From Alteribacter aurantiacus DSM 18675 (GTDB lineage Bacteria; Bacillota; Bacilli; Bacillales; Salisediminibacteriaceae), in NCBI RefSeq assembly GCF_000429705.1, contig NZ_AUCJ01000010.1, forward strand, positions 1 through 64,000: a stretch of 64,000 nt of DNA, read 5' to 3'. Positions 25,351 through 34,232 of this stretch are shown here, piece after piece (within the stretch, counting starts at the first letter, position 1; every line of letters begins with the position of its first letter). The notes beneath the pieces are model-generated. The model did no database searches, was not told where the DNA came from, and saw only the letters and a program-made list of their open reading frames with translations. Position numbers and translations under genes: made by a program.

Positions 25351-26233
25351 AACCCTTGGCCGTCATGTAAAAGAAGGCGGAAAGAACTTAGTAAGAAACG
25401 GTTGGATGACGTTTGCGTCTATTAGTGCTGTAACGATCATGCTTTTCGTAGTAGGGGCATTCTTACTTCTCATCATGAATATTAACGAATTTGCGGATTC
25501 TTTGGAAGATGATGTAGAAGTACGGGTCTTTATTGATCTGACAGCCGACGAAGAAAATCAGTCGGAACTGGAGACGGAGATCCAAGATATTGATATGGTT
25601 CAGACGGTCGACTTTGTAGCGAAAGAAGACGGTTTAGAGAGCCTTATTACAAGCTTCGGTGATCAAGGGACTTACCTTGAATCGTTAAGAGAAGAGAACC
25701 CGTTGAATGACGTGTTTGTTGTGCAAGCGCAAGACCCTCAACAAACACAGGTACTTGCAGAAGAGATTCAGACCTTGAGTTACGTGGATGACGTAGAGTA
25801 CGGGGCTGATATTGTAGAGCAATTGTTCTCAGTGACGAACATTATGCGATATGCAGGCATTGTCCTAATTGTAGGATTAATGTTCACAGCCATGTTCCTC
25901 ATTGCGAATACAATTAAAATTACCATTATTGCAAGAAAAAGAGAAATACAGATTATGAAATTAGTAGGAGCTACAAACGGATTTATCCGTTGGCCGTTCT
26001 TTGTGGAAGGCCTACTGCTCGGTGTCTTAGGTGCAATCATCCCGATCAGTGCTTTAAGTTACGGCTACGTAAAGCTAGTGGAAGTTGTACAAGGTACACC
26101 AGAACTTTCTTTCCTGACCATGACCCCACCTAATCCGCTAATTCTACAAATGGGCGGTTTGCTTCTTGGGATCGGAGCTTTCATTGGGATATGGGGAAGC
26201 ATGATGAGCGTACGTAAGTTCCTTAAAGTTTAG
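25340..26233 (+). CDS. ftsX: Cell division protein FtsX
   Basis: 297 residues. Four membrane segments with a large extracellular loop after the first (about residues 50-165), the part that contacts the hydrolase partner. The C-terminal three segments include the FtsX motif IMKLVGATNGFIRWPFFVEG. ATG 25340 overlaps ftsE by 11 nt with a GGGGGG-rich ribosome binding site, so translation is coupled. The next gene, an M23 hydrolase, is a likely partner. Confidence 0.94.
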   Translation: MKGRTLGRHVKEGGKNLVRNGWMTFASISAVTIMLFVVGAFLLLIMNINEFADSLEDDVEVRVFIDLTADEENQSELETEIQDIDMVQTVDFVAKEDGLESLITSFGDQGTYLESLREENPLNDVFVVQAQDPQQTQVLAEEIQTLSYVDDVEYGADIVEQLFSVTNIMRYAGIVLIVGLMFTAMFLIANTIKITIIARKREIQIMKLVGATNGFIRWPFFVEGLLLGVLGAIIPISALSYGYVKLVEVVQGTPELSFLTMTPPNPLILQMGGLLLGIGAFIGIWGSMMSVRKFLKV

Positions 26234-26285
26234 CAAAGGCTACTTTTTAGCTAACTGGTCTTACTTTAAAAAAAGAAATGAAGCC

Positions 26286-26330
26286 GCGTGCTTAAAACTT
26301 CTGTGGCAACCACGGAAAGTTTGGGCGCGC
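26286..26330. repeat. Hairpin downstream of ftsX
   Basis: AAACTTCTGTGG pairs with CCACGGAAAGTTT (one G-T pair and one bulged base), flanked by GCGTGC/GCGCGC. No T run follows. It could weaken read-through to the M23 gene or stabilise the ftsEX mRNA. Confidence 0.45.
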
Positions 26331-26463
26331 AGGGTTCAATCATTTCCTTGTATTTGATAGAAAATTGATGAAATGAAGTTTAATAGAGTAAAAGAAACAG
26401 AAAATTATTGTCTATTTCCGTGGAAATAAAACGAGATAGCAGGGTTGAGGGGGAGTTTTTTCG

Positions 26464-27939
26464 ATGAATCGCAGATTGGGACTCGTTTCATTAGCATGTT
26501 TGCTTGCGGCGTCGACATTATTCGGTCAAAACATGTGGACGGTAGCTGAAGCAAATACAGGTGACGAATTAAAAGAACGTATTGAACAAAGTCAGCGTGA
26601 GCAAGAAGAAAAGCAAGGTCAAGCAGAGGAAACAGAAGAAGAACTTGCTGAAGTTGAAGAGGAAATCAACGAACTTCATGAAGAAATTCGTGAGTTGGAT
26701 GAAGAAACGCAAAAAACAAATGAAAAAATCAATAATAAACAAGGTGAAATCGATCAAACGAATGAAAACATTGAGGATCTTCGAGATGATATCATTGAAC
26801 TTCAAGAACGTATTGAAGAACGTGATGAATTGCTAAAAGATCGTGTGAACTCTATGTATAAAAACGGCGGAACGGTAAACTACCTTGATGTTCTATTGGG
26901 AGCTCAAAACTTCGGAGACCTTATTGAGCGTATCAACGCGTTAAGTACTATTTCTCGTCAAGATCGAAACATCTTAGAGCAACATATTGCAGATAAGCAA
27001 GCGTTGGAAGATGCAAAGATCGAGCTTGAAACGGAGCTTGAAAACCTGGAAAACCAGATGGCTGAGCTTGAAAACCTTCGAGCGGAACTTGAAGCTCAAT
27101 CAAAAGAAAAAGATCGTCTTGTGGGCTCTCTTGAAGAAAAAGGTGCTCAGCTAAAAGACGAGATTGTTTCTCTTGAAGAAGAGCAGTCTATTTTAGCCGC
27201 ACAAGAAGCGGCCGCGAAAGAAGAGCTTGTAGATTGGGAAGAAGAACAGCGCCGTCTTGAAGAAGAGCGAAAAGCGGAAGAGGAACGTCAACGTAAAGCT
27301 GAAGAAGAGCGTAAGCGTCAAGAAGAAGCAGATCGCAAAGCCGCAGAAGAAGAAGAAAAAGAAAAAGCTGCAGCCGCAGCTGCTTCGGCCTCTTCAAACT
27401 CGAACAGCTCAAGCAGTTCAAATAGCTCAAATAGCTCAAGCAGCTCTTCAGGAAGCTCAACTTCGAGTAATTCTAGTTCTGGAAGCAGTCCGGATCGATC
27501 AAGTTCTCCATCAGCTGCAGCACCGAGCGATTCAGGTGGAACGATGATGAGACCGGCTACTGGACGAGTGACGAGTGAATACGGCCCGCGTTGGGGACGC
27601 GTACACCACGGTATTGATATCGGACAAGGTGGTCGTTCAAACGTACCTATTGTGGCGGCCGACTCAGGGACAGTCATCTCTGCTCGCTATATGAACGGAT
27701 ACGGAAATACGGTTATGGTCACTCATAACGTTAATGGTCAAACGATTACTACGTTATACGCGCACTTGGATTCAATAAATGTTTCAGCTGGTCAGTCTGT
27801 TAGTCGTGGACAACAGGTAGGGATTATGGGGAACACAGGAGTTTCAACTGGTCCTCACCTTCACTTTGAAGTGCACGAAGGCGGATGGAACGCTGCGAAA
27901 TCAAACTCGGTTGATCCGAGAAAATACGTAAACTTTTAA
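26464..27939 (+). CDS. Secreted coiled-coil M23 peptidase, probable FtsEX partner (EnvC/PcsB-like)
   Basis: 491 residues. A signal peptide (about 1-30) is followed by a long Glu-rich coiled coil (about 35-305), a Ser/Asn low-complexity linker (about 310-355) and a LytM/M23 domain (about 365-491). Zinc ligands are His381 and Asp385 (HHGID) and His467 (HLHFEVH). All catalytic residues are present, so it should cut cross-link peptides. The coiled coil plus hydrolase layout and the place directly after ftsEX match FtsEX-controlled hydrolases (EnvC, PcsB, CwlO), which is inference from context. The start follows GAGGGGGAG. Confidence 0.9.
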   Translation: MNRRLGLVSLACLLAASTLFGQNMWTVAEANTGDELKERIEQSQREQEEKQGQAEETEEELAEVEEEINELHEEIRELDEETQKTNEKINNKQGEIDQTNENIEDLRDDIIELQERIEERDELLKDRVNSMYKNGGTVNYLDVLLGAQNFGDLIERINALSTISRQDRNILEQHIADKQALEDAKIELETELENLENQMAELENLRAELEAQSKEKDRLVGSLEEKGAQLKDEIVSLEEEQSILAAQEAAAKEELVDWEEEQRRLEEERKAEEERQRKAEEERKRQEEADRKAAEEEEKEKAAAAAASASSNSNSSSSSNSSNSSSSSSGSSTSSNSSSGSSPDRSSSPSAAAPSDSGGTMMRPATGRVTSEYGPRWGRVHHGIDIGQGGRSNVPIVAADSGTVISARYMNGYGNTVMVTHNVNGQTITTLYAHLDSINVSAGQSVSRGQQVGIMGNTGVSTGPHLHFEVHEGGWNAAKSNSVDPRKYVNF

Positions 27940-27989
27940 ACACAACCCAATCAATGTGAGTCGATAGAAAACTCCAATTAAATCTAAGT

Positions 27990-28037
27990 AACCACATCTT
28001 TGCTAGGACAAGCTAGCAAGGATGTGGTTTTTGTTTT
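27990..28037 (+). terminator. Terminator of the ftsEX-M23 unit
   Basis: AACCACATCTTTGCTAG pairs with CTAGCAAGGATGTGGTT (one mismatch), followed by TTTGTTTT. Confidence 0.9.
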
Positions 28038-28106
28038 ATGAAGAAAGGGCAAATAGAACAATCTATATTATATTAGGATGATGGTAACGGAAAGGGGAGG
28101 GTTGAG

Positions 28107-28490
28107 GTGTCAATCGTTATCCCAGGAGTGATCGGGCTTTTAAGTATGATTCTCATGGTCTATATACATGTGCTCATTGAAAGAGTCTATCGCCAAAGGG
28201 AGAAAACGTTAGTTGTCCTTCACTTTCCAAACCTTATGTTTACTTGGTTGATGTATGGGGTGACGTACATAACGGTTAACGGTTTTGTGTTTAATGGTCT
28301 TCGTGAGCGAGGGAGAAAAGAGGTGTTATTGGAAGCATTCATTGATTCTGCTTCATTTATCGTTATTGCTTATGTTGTGATCGCTCCTTTTCTTAGGAAA
28401 TATCTTAGAAGGTATTATCCAATGAAAGGGACAAATCTGGTGTATTTAAAGGTGAAGAATAATGAAAAAAAGAGAAATACGAATACATGA
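28107..28490 (+). CDS. Hypothetical small membrane protein
   Basis: 127 residues, no family recognised. Three hydrophobic segments (about 4-24, 45-65 and 80-102) separated by basic loops (RVYRQREK, RERGRKE) and a basic tail (FLRKYLRRYYPM) suggest a small integral membrane protein. The start is GTG 28107 with AGGGGAGG about 6 nt upstream. Its stop overlaps the ATG of a short frame at 28487 (ATGA). It sits between the M23 hydrolase terminator and ctpB. Confidence 0.6.
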   Translation: MSIVIPGVIGLLSMILMVYIHVLIERVYRQREKTLVVLHFPNLMFTWLMYGVTYITVNGFVFNGLRERGRKEVLLEAFIDSASFIVIAYVVIAPFLRKYLRRYYPMKGTNLVYLKVKNNEKKRNTNT

Positions 28491-28681
28491 TTCTTTCTTT
28501 TGCACGCATAATAAAAAGAGTTTTTAAGAGAAATGAAGTAGAACAATTTAATATGGATTCCATATTTGGTAAGATAGGAAGTAACATGTTTCGTAATGTG
28601 CGAGGTGACGTTGTGATTCCTTTGTTGTTAGAAGGTGTTGGCGATGTCCCTTACATAAACACAGGTAGTTGGGCCAAGTAA
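28487..28681 (+). CDS. Possible 64-residue protein coupled to the preceding gene
   Basis: ATG at 28487 overlaps the preceding stop as ATGA. The first 15 residues are basic and hydrophobic (ILSFARIIKRVFKRNEV). The remainder has no recognisable motif. Support is limited to translational coupling and an intact frame. It may be a decayed or spurious frame. Confidence 0.3.
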   Translation: MILSFARIIKRVFKRNEVEQFNMDSIFGKIGSNMFRNVRGDVVIPLLLEGVGDVPYINTGSWAK

Positions 28682-28752
28682 GTAGGAAGCAAAGATAAAG
28701 AGAAAGACTAAACGGGGGATCAGCCTAGTGGTTTCCGTAATGAGGTGAGTAA

Positions 28753-30270
28753 ATGAACATCGATAAGAGGTTTTTGCCGCTTATAGTATCGCTGTCCGTG
28801 ATTTTTGGTGCTGTTGTCATGTTTATTGTAATGGAGGTTGCGGATGGTTCGTCTGCCGAGCCGGTATTAAATAACAGTGAAGCTGAGACAGAGCTGGCAA
28901 ATGATGCGGTTGAAGAAGATGAACAAGGTACCGAGGAGGCCATTGAAACCTCGGGCTCACAACTGTCGGACGACAAAGCCGAGAAGTTCCATAAAGCCTA
29001 CTCGATCATTAAAGATCGATATGTAGAAGAGCTGGATGAGGACGAGCTGATGGAAGGCGCCATTAATGGCATGTTGGAAGTGCTTGATGATCCGTATTCC
29101 GTTTACATGGACGAAGCAACCGCCCGTGAATTCATGGATTCTTTGGATTCCTCATTTGAAGGAATTGGTGCGGAAGTTAGCATGACTAATGGAAAGGTGA
29201 CAATTGTAGCACCGTTCAGGGATTCACCTGCTGAAAAAGCCGGTTTGCGTCCAAACGACCAAATCGTTGGTATCGATGGAGATAGTATCGAAGGGCTCTC
29301 CCTTTATGAGGCCGTTTTACAAATCAGAGGTGAAAAAGGGACAACGGTGACATTAACCATTGAACGTCCTGGTGTAAGTGATGATTTGAAAATTGATGTT
29401 ATTCGAGACACGATTCCAATCGAGACGGTTACAAGCGAAGTGATTGAACAAGACGGAGCAACCATTGGGGTCTTAGAGATCAGGTCATTTGCGGAAAGTA
29501 CCGCTAGAGACTTTGAGGAAAAGCTTTTTGAACTTGAAGAAGACGGGATTGATGGTCTAATTATTGACGTTCGCGGAAATCCTGGCGGACTTCTGCAAAG
29601 CGTTGAGGATATCGGGAAGCTTCTTGTCCCTGGCGGGGAGCCGATCGTGCAAATTGAAAACCGTAGCGGTGAACGAATTCGCCATGTTTCCAATTTGGAA
29701 GAGGAAAAAGAGTATCCGATTGCTACCTTGATCAATGAAGGAAGTGCTTCAGCTTCCGAGATTTTAGCTGCTGCTTTAAAAGAAGCAGGAGGTCACCATG
29801 TCGTTGGTGAAACAACGTTTGGTAAAGGGACTGTACAACAAACCATCCCACTTGGAGACGGTAGTGATTTGAAGCTTACTCTATTCAGATGGTTAACGTC
29901 TGCAGGGAATGATATTAATGAATCAGGAGTAGAACCGACCGAGCACGTTCGTCAACCTGACTTCTTCTACGTATCTCCTGTACAAGCGGAAGATCCACTA
30001 ACATTTGATACGAACAGCGAACAGGTTAAGAACGCCCAGCTCATGCTTGAAGGATTAGGCTACGATCCACAGCGAACGGACGGGTATTTCAGTAGAGAAA
30101 CGGAAGATGCGGTGAGGGCGTTCCAAGAAGATGAAAGCATGGATGTAACCGGTGAGGTTGATGAAGATACGGCATTTGCACTTCAAGATCGCGTTGTAGA
30201 AGCTGTACGAGATCGAGAGAATGACAACCAATTCAAACGTGCTGTTGAATTGCTAATTGAAGATCAGTAA
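28753..30270 (+). CDS. ctpB: C-terminal processing protease CtpB (S41, PDZ)
   Basis: 505 residues. One N-terminal membrane anchor (about 8-28), an acidic linker, a helical region, a PDZ domain (about 133-205), an S41 protease core and a C-terminal peptidoglycan-binding domain (about 418-485, LMLEGLGYDPQRTDGYFSRET). The Ser-Lys-Gln site is Ser333 (EGSASASE), Lys358 and Gln362 (GKGTVQQ), with the same 25 and 4 residue spacing as B. subtilis CtpB. There it cleaves SpoIVFA in the sporulation checkpoint. It acts outside the membrane. The next gene is minJ, the same order as in B. subtilis. Confidence 0.93.
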   Translation: MNIDKRFLPLIVSLSVIFGAVVMFIVMEVADGSSAEPVLNNSEAETELANDAVEEDEQGTEEAIETSGSQLSDDKAEKFHKAYSIIKDRYVEELDEDELMEGAINGMLEVLDDPYSVYMDEATAREFMDSLDSSFEGIGAEVSMTNGKVTIVAPFRDSPAEKAGLRPNDQIVGIDGDSIEGLSLYEAVLQIRGEKGTTVTLTIERPGVSDDLKIDVIRDTIPIETVTSEVIEQDGATIGVLEIRSFAESTARDFEEKLFELEEDGIDGLIIDVRGNPGGLLQSVEDIGKLLVPGGEPIVQIENRSGERIRHVSNLEEEKEYPIATLINEGSASASEILAAALKEAGGHHVVGETTFGKGTVQQTIPLGDGSDLKLTLFRWLTSAGNDINESGVEPTEHVRQPDFFYVSPVQAEDPLTFDTNSEQVKNAQLMLEGLGYDPQRTDGYFSRETEDAVRAFQEDESMDVTGEVDEDTAFALQDRVVEAVRDRENDNQFKRAVELLIEDQ

Positions 30271-30279
30271 GTGTAAAAG

Positions 30280-30307
30280 ACCCGCTCGTTGTTGAGCGGG
30301 TTTTTTG
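30280..30307 (+). terminator. Terminator of ctpB
   Basis: ACCCGCTC and GAGCGGGT pair, followed by TTTTT. Confidence 0.9.
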
Positions 30308-30612
30308 TGCAGGGAAAAAGTGAAAGCAGGTGTGCGAATGTCGTGATGATGGTGGGGAAAGTAGGGTAATGGCAGAACGGCTTTGATGAGGCTGAAAAAG
30401 GGCGATATCAGTTCGTGAAGATTCGTGAAAAACGATTAGCGGATCGGAGGTTTCTTGGATATAGGGCAGTACTTTCTACTATGCTCGTGATTTATATGAT
30501 TCATTTTTAAAAAAGGGTGCCCTTTTCTTCCAGATCAATTAAAATGAAAGTAGTGTGATAAGGAAATAACGGAGGTCAGATCGATAAACGTATTTGACCA
30601 AGGAGGCGGACG
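30308..30612 (+). other. ctpB-minJ intergenic region with a possible gene remnant
   Basis: A frame from 30370 to 30510 reads WQNGFDEAEKGRYQF, REKRLADRRFLGYRAV and a hydrophobic tail LSTMLVIYMIHF, like the end of a small membrane protein. It has no start with a ribosome binding site, so it may be decayed. A basic-hydrophobic frame of this kind also could be chance. The minJ promoter must lie here but no clear -35/-10 pair stands out. Confidence 0.3.
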
Positions 30613-31926
30613 ATGGAAGCGGTTTTGTGGGAAATGCTTCAGGCAGTTGGACGTTTCTTCCTTCATCCAGCTTTGTACCTGTTCCTATTTGCGTGTTTAT
30701 GGTTTGGTATTAGCAGAGTGAAGCGAGAGCGTCGCGATTTTCATACAAGGATCAATGATGTTGTGTCCGATTTATTATCTCCTCTAGGGGTGGCATTCGT
30801 AACCGGACTTATTCTTACTGTGGTGTTTGTGGTCGTCGGTGTGACGATTCCCTTTGCCATGTTTTTACTTATGACCGTTGTTTGGGTGTTTTTCCTACCC
30901 TTTAAAAATGCGAGGCTACTAAGTTTTTCGTTTACAGGTAGCATTGCCTATCTTTTAACGATGGTATTCCCTTCGTCAGGTAGTGGCTGGGGCTGGCTCG
31001 ACCAACAGCTCACGGTCATTAGTGCAATGGAAGGCATTCACGTTGCGTGGTTTTTAGGATCGATCTTTTTCGCGGAGGCTTTGCTTATTTTAGTTAATGG
31101 AAGAAAAGGTTCAGGGCCAAAACTTGAAAAAAGTAAACGAGGAAAGACAGTTGGAGCCCATGAAGTCAATCGTCTGTGGCTGGTTCCAAGTATCCTCTTG
31201 CTCCCTGCAGGAGGATTGGCCGTAAGTGAGATGGGAATTTGGCCGTTTGGACAGACGGCTATAGGGATGTCATTGGAAACGGCAGGGCTCATGTTTGTTC
31301 CGGTCATTCTTGGTTTTCGTGCGGTAGTGCGATCAGGCTATCCTGAAGATATTTATAGAAGACTAGGGAGCAAGCTTCTTATCGTAGCATCTATAGCCTT
31401 GATTACGACTATAGCCGGGGTGTTTGTAAATGTTCTAGCTTCGGTAGTGCCATTGATTATTCTTGTTGGCCGTGAACTGATCTTTTTCATTCATCATAAA
31501 CGAGAAAGCAAGTCGCAAAGTATGTTCAGAAGCGCTAAAGAAGGCTTGGTGGTCCTAGGTGTGATTCCTCGTTCCGTTGGAGACGAGATGGGAATCAAAG
31601 TAGGGGAGAAAGTAATGAAAGTAAATGGACAACCAGTGTCGACACAGATGGAATTGTACGAGGCACTTCAGAAAAAAGGGGCTTTTTGTAAGCTGCAAGT
31701 TCTTGATGAACAAGGGGAGCTTAGGTTTACTCAATCCTCTGTTTATGAAGATGATCATTATCAGCTCGGTCTTCAATTTGTACCAGACGATGATATCGGA
31801 AATCTATCGACAGAAGGACTTCGCTATACCTTCTTGTTACAGCAAGACCGGGAAAAAATTCATCAAGCAGGTACGGAAGAACACGAACATGAAACGGAAG
31901 CGGCAGCGACTAAGGAACGGGAATAA
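30613..31926 (+). CDS. minJ: Division topology protein MinJ
   Basis: 437 residues. Seven or eight membrane segments (about 10-300) are followed by a cytosolic PDZ domain (about 315-390: GLVVLGVIPRSVGDEMGIKVGEKVMKVNGQ). This architecture and the place between ctpB and uvrB match B. subtilis MinJ (YvjD), which links DivIVA at the septum to MinD and so restricts division to mid-cell. The C-terminal tail is Glu- and Lys-rich. AAGGAGG lies 8 nt before ATG. Confidence 0.88.
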   Translation: MEAVLWEMLQAVGRFFLHPALYLFLFACLWFGISRVKRERRDFHTRINDVVSDLLSPLGVAFVTGLILTVVFVVVGVTIPFAMFLLMTVVWVFFLPFKNARLLSFSFTGSIAYLLTMVFPSSGSGWGWLDQQLTVISAMEGIHVAWFLGSIFFAEALLILVNGRKGSGPKLEKSKRGKTVGAHEVNRLWLVPSILLLPAGGLAVSEMGIWPFGQTAIGMSLETAGLMFVPVILGFRAVVRSGYPEDIYRRLGSKLLIVASIALITTIAGVFVNVLASVVPLIILVGRELIFFIHHKRESKSQSMFRSAKEGLVVLGVIPRSVGDEMGIKVGEKVMKVNGQPVSTQMELYEALQKKGAFCKLQVLDEQGELRFTQSSVYEDDHYQLGLQFVPDDDIGNLSTEGLRYTFLLQQDREKIHQAGTEEHEHETEAAATKERE

Positions 31927-31932
31927 GAACAA

Positions 31933-31965
31933 GGCGGAGGACCAACAAGGTCCTCCGTCTTTTTG
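31933..31965 (+). terminator. Terminator of minJ
   Basis: GCGGAGGACC pairs with GGTCCTCCGT, with TCTTTTTG following. Confidence 0.88.
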
Positions 31966-31980
31966 TAACTAATGGTACTA

Positions 31981-32010
31981 AAAAGTTCGGGGGTCTGACC
32001 CCGCACAAAT
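31981..32010. repeat. REP-like palindrome, mixed-arm copy
   Basis: AAAAGTTCGGGGGTCTGACC then CCGCACAAAT. The left arm is of the AGTTCGGGGG type and the right arm of the CCCCGCACAA type, showing that the two arm types recombine. It lies just upstream of the uvrB promoter. Confidence 0.85.
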
Positions 32011-32022
32011 GTTGGAAAAGGG

Positions 32023-32050
32023 TTGACAACGTTGCTATGATAGATATAAA
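32023..32050 (+). promoter_or_regulatory. Sigma-A promoter of uvrBA
   Basis: TTGACA (32023-32028), a 16-nt spacer, then TATAAA (32045-32050). Confidence 0.75.
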
Positions 32051-32064
32051 GGAACGTGTGTTCT
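32051..32064. promoter_or_regulatory. LexA (SOS) box of uvrBA
   Basis: GGAACGTGTGTTCT fits the Firmicutes SOS box CGAAC-N4-GTTCG with perfect GAAC/GTTC half-sites. It lies directly after the -10, where bound LexA would block transcription. B. subtilis uvrBA is a LexA target. Confidence 0.8.
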
Positions 32065-32149
32065 TGTTTTTGGGTATTTTGAGCGGTTTTTGTGATATAA
32101 TGATGTACATATGTTAAGAATGGGTAATGAAATAATAAATAGAACAAAA

Positions 32150-32176
32150 AAGAACCTAAAAAGGGTTCTTCGTTTT
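32150..32176 (+). terminator. Terminator-like hairpin in the uvrB leader
   Basis: AAGAACC pairs with GGGTTCTT, followed by CGTTTTATAT, about 45 nt before uvrB. It may attenuate transcription or be a weak chance hairpin. Confidence 0.4.
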
Positions 32177-32220
32177 ATATAAAAGTCGATAGAACGATTG
32201 GGTGAAGGAGGTTACTCGCA

Positions 32221-34224
32221 ATGGATCAAAGCATAAATACGTTTGAATTGGTTTCGAAATACGACCCGCAAGGAGATCAGCCCAAAGCGATTGAAGCGCT
32301 CGTTAAAGGTGTTAAGGAAAATAAGAAAATGCAAACGTTGCTCGGTGCAACGGGAACAGGAAAAACATTTACCGTTTCCAATGTGATTAAAGAAATAAAT
32401 AAACCTACGCTTGTGATCGCCCACAATAAAACGTTGGCGGGTCAACTTTATAGCGAGTTTAAAGAATTTTTCCCGAACAATGCAGTAGAGTATTTTGTCA
32501 GTTATTATGACTACTATCAGCCTGAAGCCTATATTCCCCAATCGGATACGTTTATCGAAAAAGATGCTAGCATCAATGATGAAATCGATAAGCTTCGTCA
32601 CTCAGCCACAAGTTCTTTATTTGAGCGAAATGACGTGATCATTGTTGCTAGTGTATCGTGTATCTACGGTCTTGGTTCACCAACGGAATACCGTGATCTC
32701 GTTGTTTCATTGCGAACGGGAATGGAAATGGAGAGAAATACTCTTCTTCGTGAGCTGGTAGACATTCAGTACGAGCGAAATGACATTAACTTTACCCGTG
32801 GAACGTTCCGTGTAAGAGGGGATGTTGTTGAAATCTTTCCGGCGTCAAGGGATGAACACTGCCTCCGTATTGAGATGTTTGGTGATGAAATTGACCGGAT
32901 TACCGAGGTTGATGCTCTTACAGGGGAAATTCTCGGTGAGCGAAATCATGTCGCAATTTTCCCGGCTTCCCACTTCGTTACGCGAGAGGAAAAGCTGAAG
33001 CGTGCGATTGTAAATATTGAAAAAGAACTGGAAGAAGTCTTGGACGATATGAATGAAAAAGGGAAGCTCCTTGAAGCTCAACGCCTTGAACAGCGCACCC
33101 GTTACGATATCGAAATGATGCAGGAGATGGGCTTTTGCTCTGGGATTGAGAACTACTCTCGTCACCTTACATTCAGAGAGCCGGGTGCAACGCCGTACAC
33201 CTTGATCGACTTTTTCCCTGACGACTTCCTTCTGGTAGTAGACGAGTCCCATGTAACACTGCCGCAAGTAAGAGGGATGTACAACGGAGACCAAGCGCGT
33301 AAAGGGGTTCTAGTGGATCACGGATTTCGACTACCATCGGCAAAAGACAATCGTCCTTTAAAGTTCGATGAGTTTGAAAAACATATCAACCAAGCGATTT
33401 TCGTATCGGCTACACCAGGTCCATATGAGCTTGAACACTGTCCGGAAATGATTGAACAGATCATTCGACCGACAGGCTTACTCGATCCAACGGTAGATGT
33501 GCGCCCAATTGAAGGACAAATCGACGACATCATGGAGGAAATCCATGTTCGAAAAGAGCGTAATGAGCGTGTGCTCGTAACGACTCTCACAAAAAAAATG
33601 AGTGAAGATTTGACCAACTATTTTAAAGAGCTGGGCATTCGTGTGAAATACCTCCACTCGGACATCAAGACCCTGGAGCGAATTCAAATCCTCCGTGATT
33701 TGCGCCGAGGTGAATTTGACGTTCTTGTCGGAATTAACCTTCTTCGTGAAGGGCTTGATATTCCCGAAGTGTCCTTGGTCGCCATTCTCGATGCCGATAA
33801 AGAGGGATTCCTGCGCGCCGAGCGGTCTCTGATTCAAACGATGGGACGTGCGGCTCGTAACTCGAACGGGCACGTGATTATGTACGCAGATAAAATGACG
33901 AAATCAATGGAAATTGCTATAGAAGAAACCAAACGTCGTCGCCAAGTCCAAAAAGAGTTTAACGAAAAACACGGCATTACACCTCAGACGATTCAAAAAG
34001 CAATTCCAGAGCTCATCCAAGCAACCTATGCAGCTGAAGAAGGGGAAGAGTACGGTGAAAAAGGAACCGATGCGATTCCGCCTAAACAGAAGATGAGCAA
34101 AAAAGAACGTGAAAAAGTGATCGATCGTATGGAAACAGAAATGAAAGAGGCAGCCAAAGCCCTTGATTTCGAACGGGCGGCAGAGCTTCGTGATGTGATT
34201 ATTGAACTGAAAGCGGAAGGGTGA
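32221..34224 (+). CDS. uvrB: Excinuclease ABC subunit B
   Basis: 667 residues. It is the damage-verifying helicase-like subunit of nucleotide excision repair. Walker A is GATGTGKTFT. The beta-hairpin region YYDYYQPEAYIPQSDTFIEKD is near-universal in UvrB. Helicase motifs include VVDESHVTLPQ, INLLREGLDIPEV and QTMGRAARN. The C-terminal UVR domain (MKEAAKALDFERAAELRD) recruits UvrC. AAGGAGG lies upstream of ATG. It is followed directly by uvrA in one SOS-regulated operon. Confidence 0.96.
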   Translation: MDQSINTFELVSKYDPQGDQPKAIEALVKGVKENKKMQTLLGATGTGKTFTVSNVIKEINKPTLVIAHNKTLAGQLYSEFKEFFPNNAVEYFVSYYDYYQPEAYIPQSDTFIEKDASINDEIDKLRHSATSSLFERNDVIIVASVSCIYGLGSPTEYRDLVVSLRTGMEMERNTLLRELVDIQYERNDINFTRGTFRVRGDVVEIFPASRDEHCLRIEMFGDEIDRITEVDALTGEILGERNHVAIFPASHFVTREEKLKRAIVNIEKELEEVLDDMNEKGKLLEAQRLEQRTRYDIEMMQEMGFCSGIENYSRHLTFREPGATPYTLIDFFPDDFLLVVDESHVTLPQVRGMYNGDQARKGVLVDHGFRLPSAKDNRPLKFDEFEKHINQAIFVSATPGPYELEHCPEMIEQIIRPTGLLDPTVDVRPIEGQIDDIMEEIHVRKERNERVLVTTLTKKMSEDLTNYFKELGIRVKYLHSDIKTLERIQILRDLRRGEFDVLVGINLLREGLDIPEVSLVAILDADKEGFLRAERSLIQTMGRAARNSNGHVIMYADKMTKSMEIAIEETKRRRQVQKEFNEKHGITPQTIQKAIPELIQATYAAEEGEEYGEKGTDAIPPKQKMSKKEREKVIDRMETEMKEAAKALDFERAAELRDVIIELKAEG

Positions 34225-34232
34225 GAAACCGT

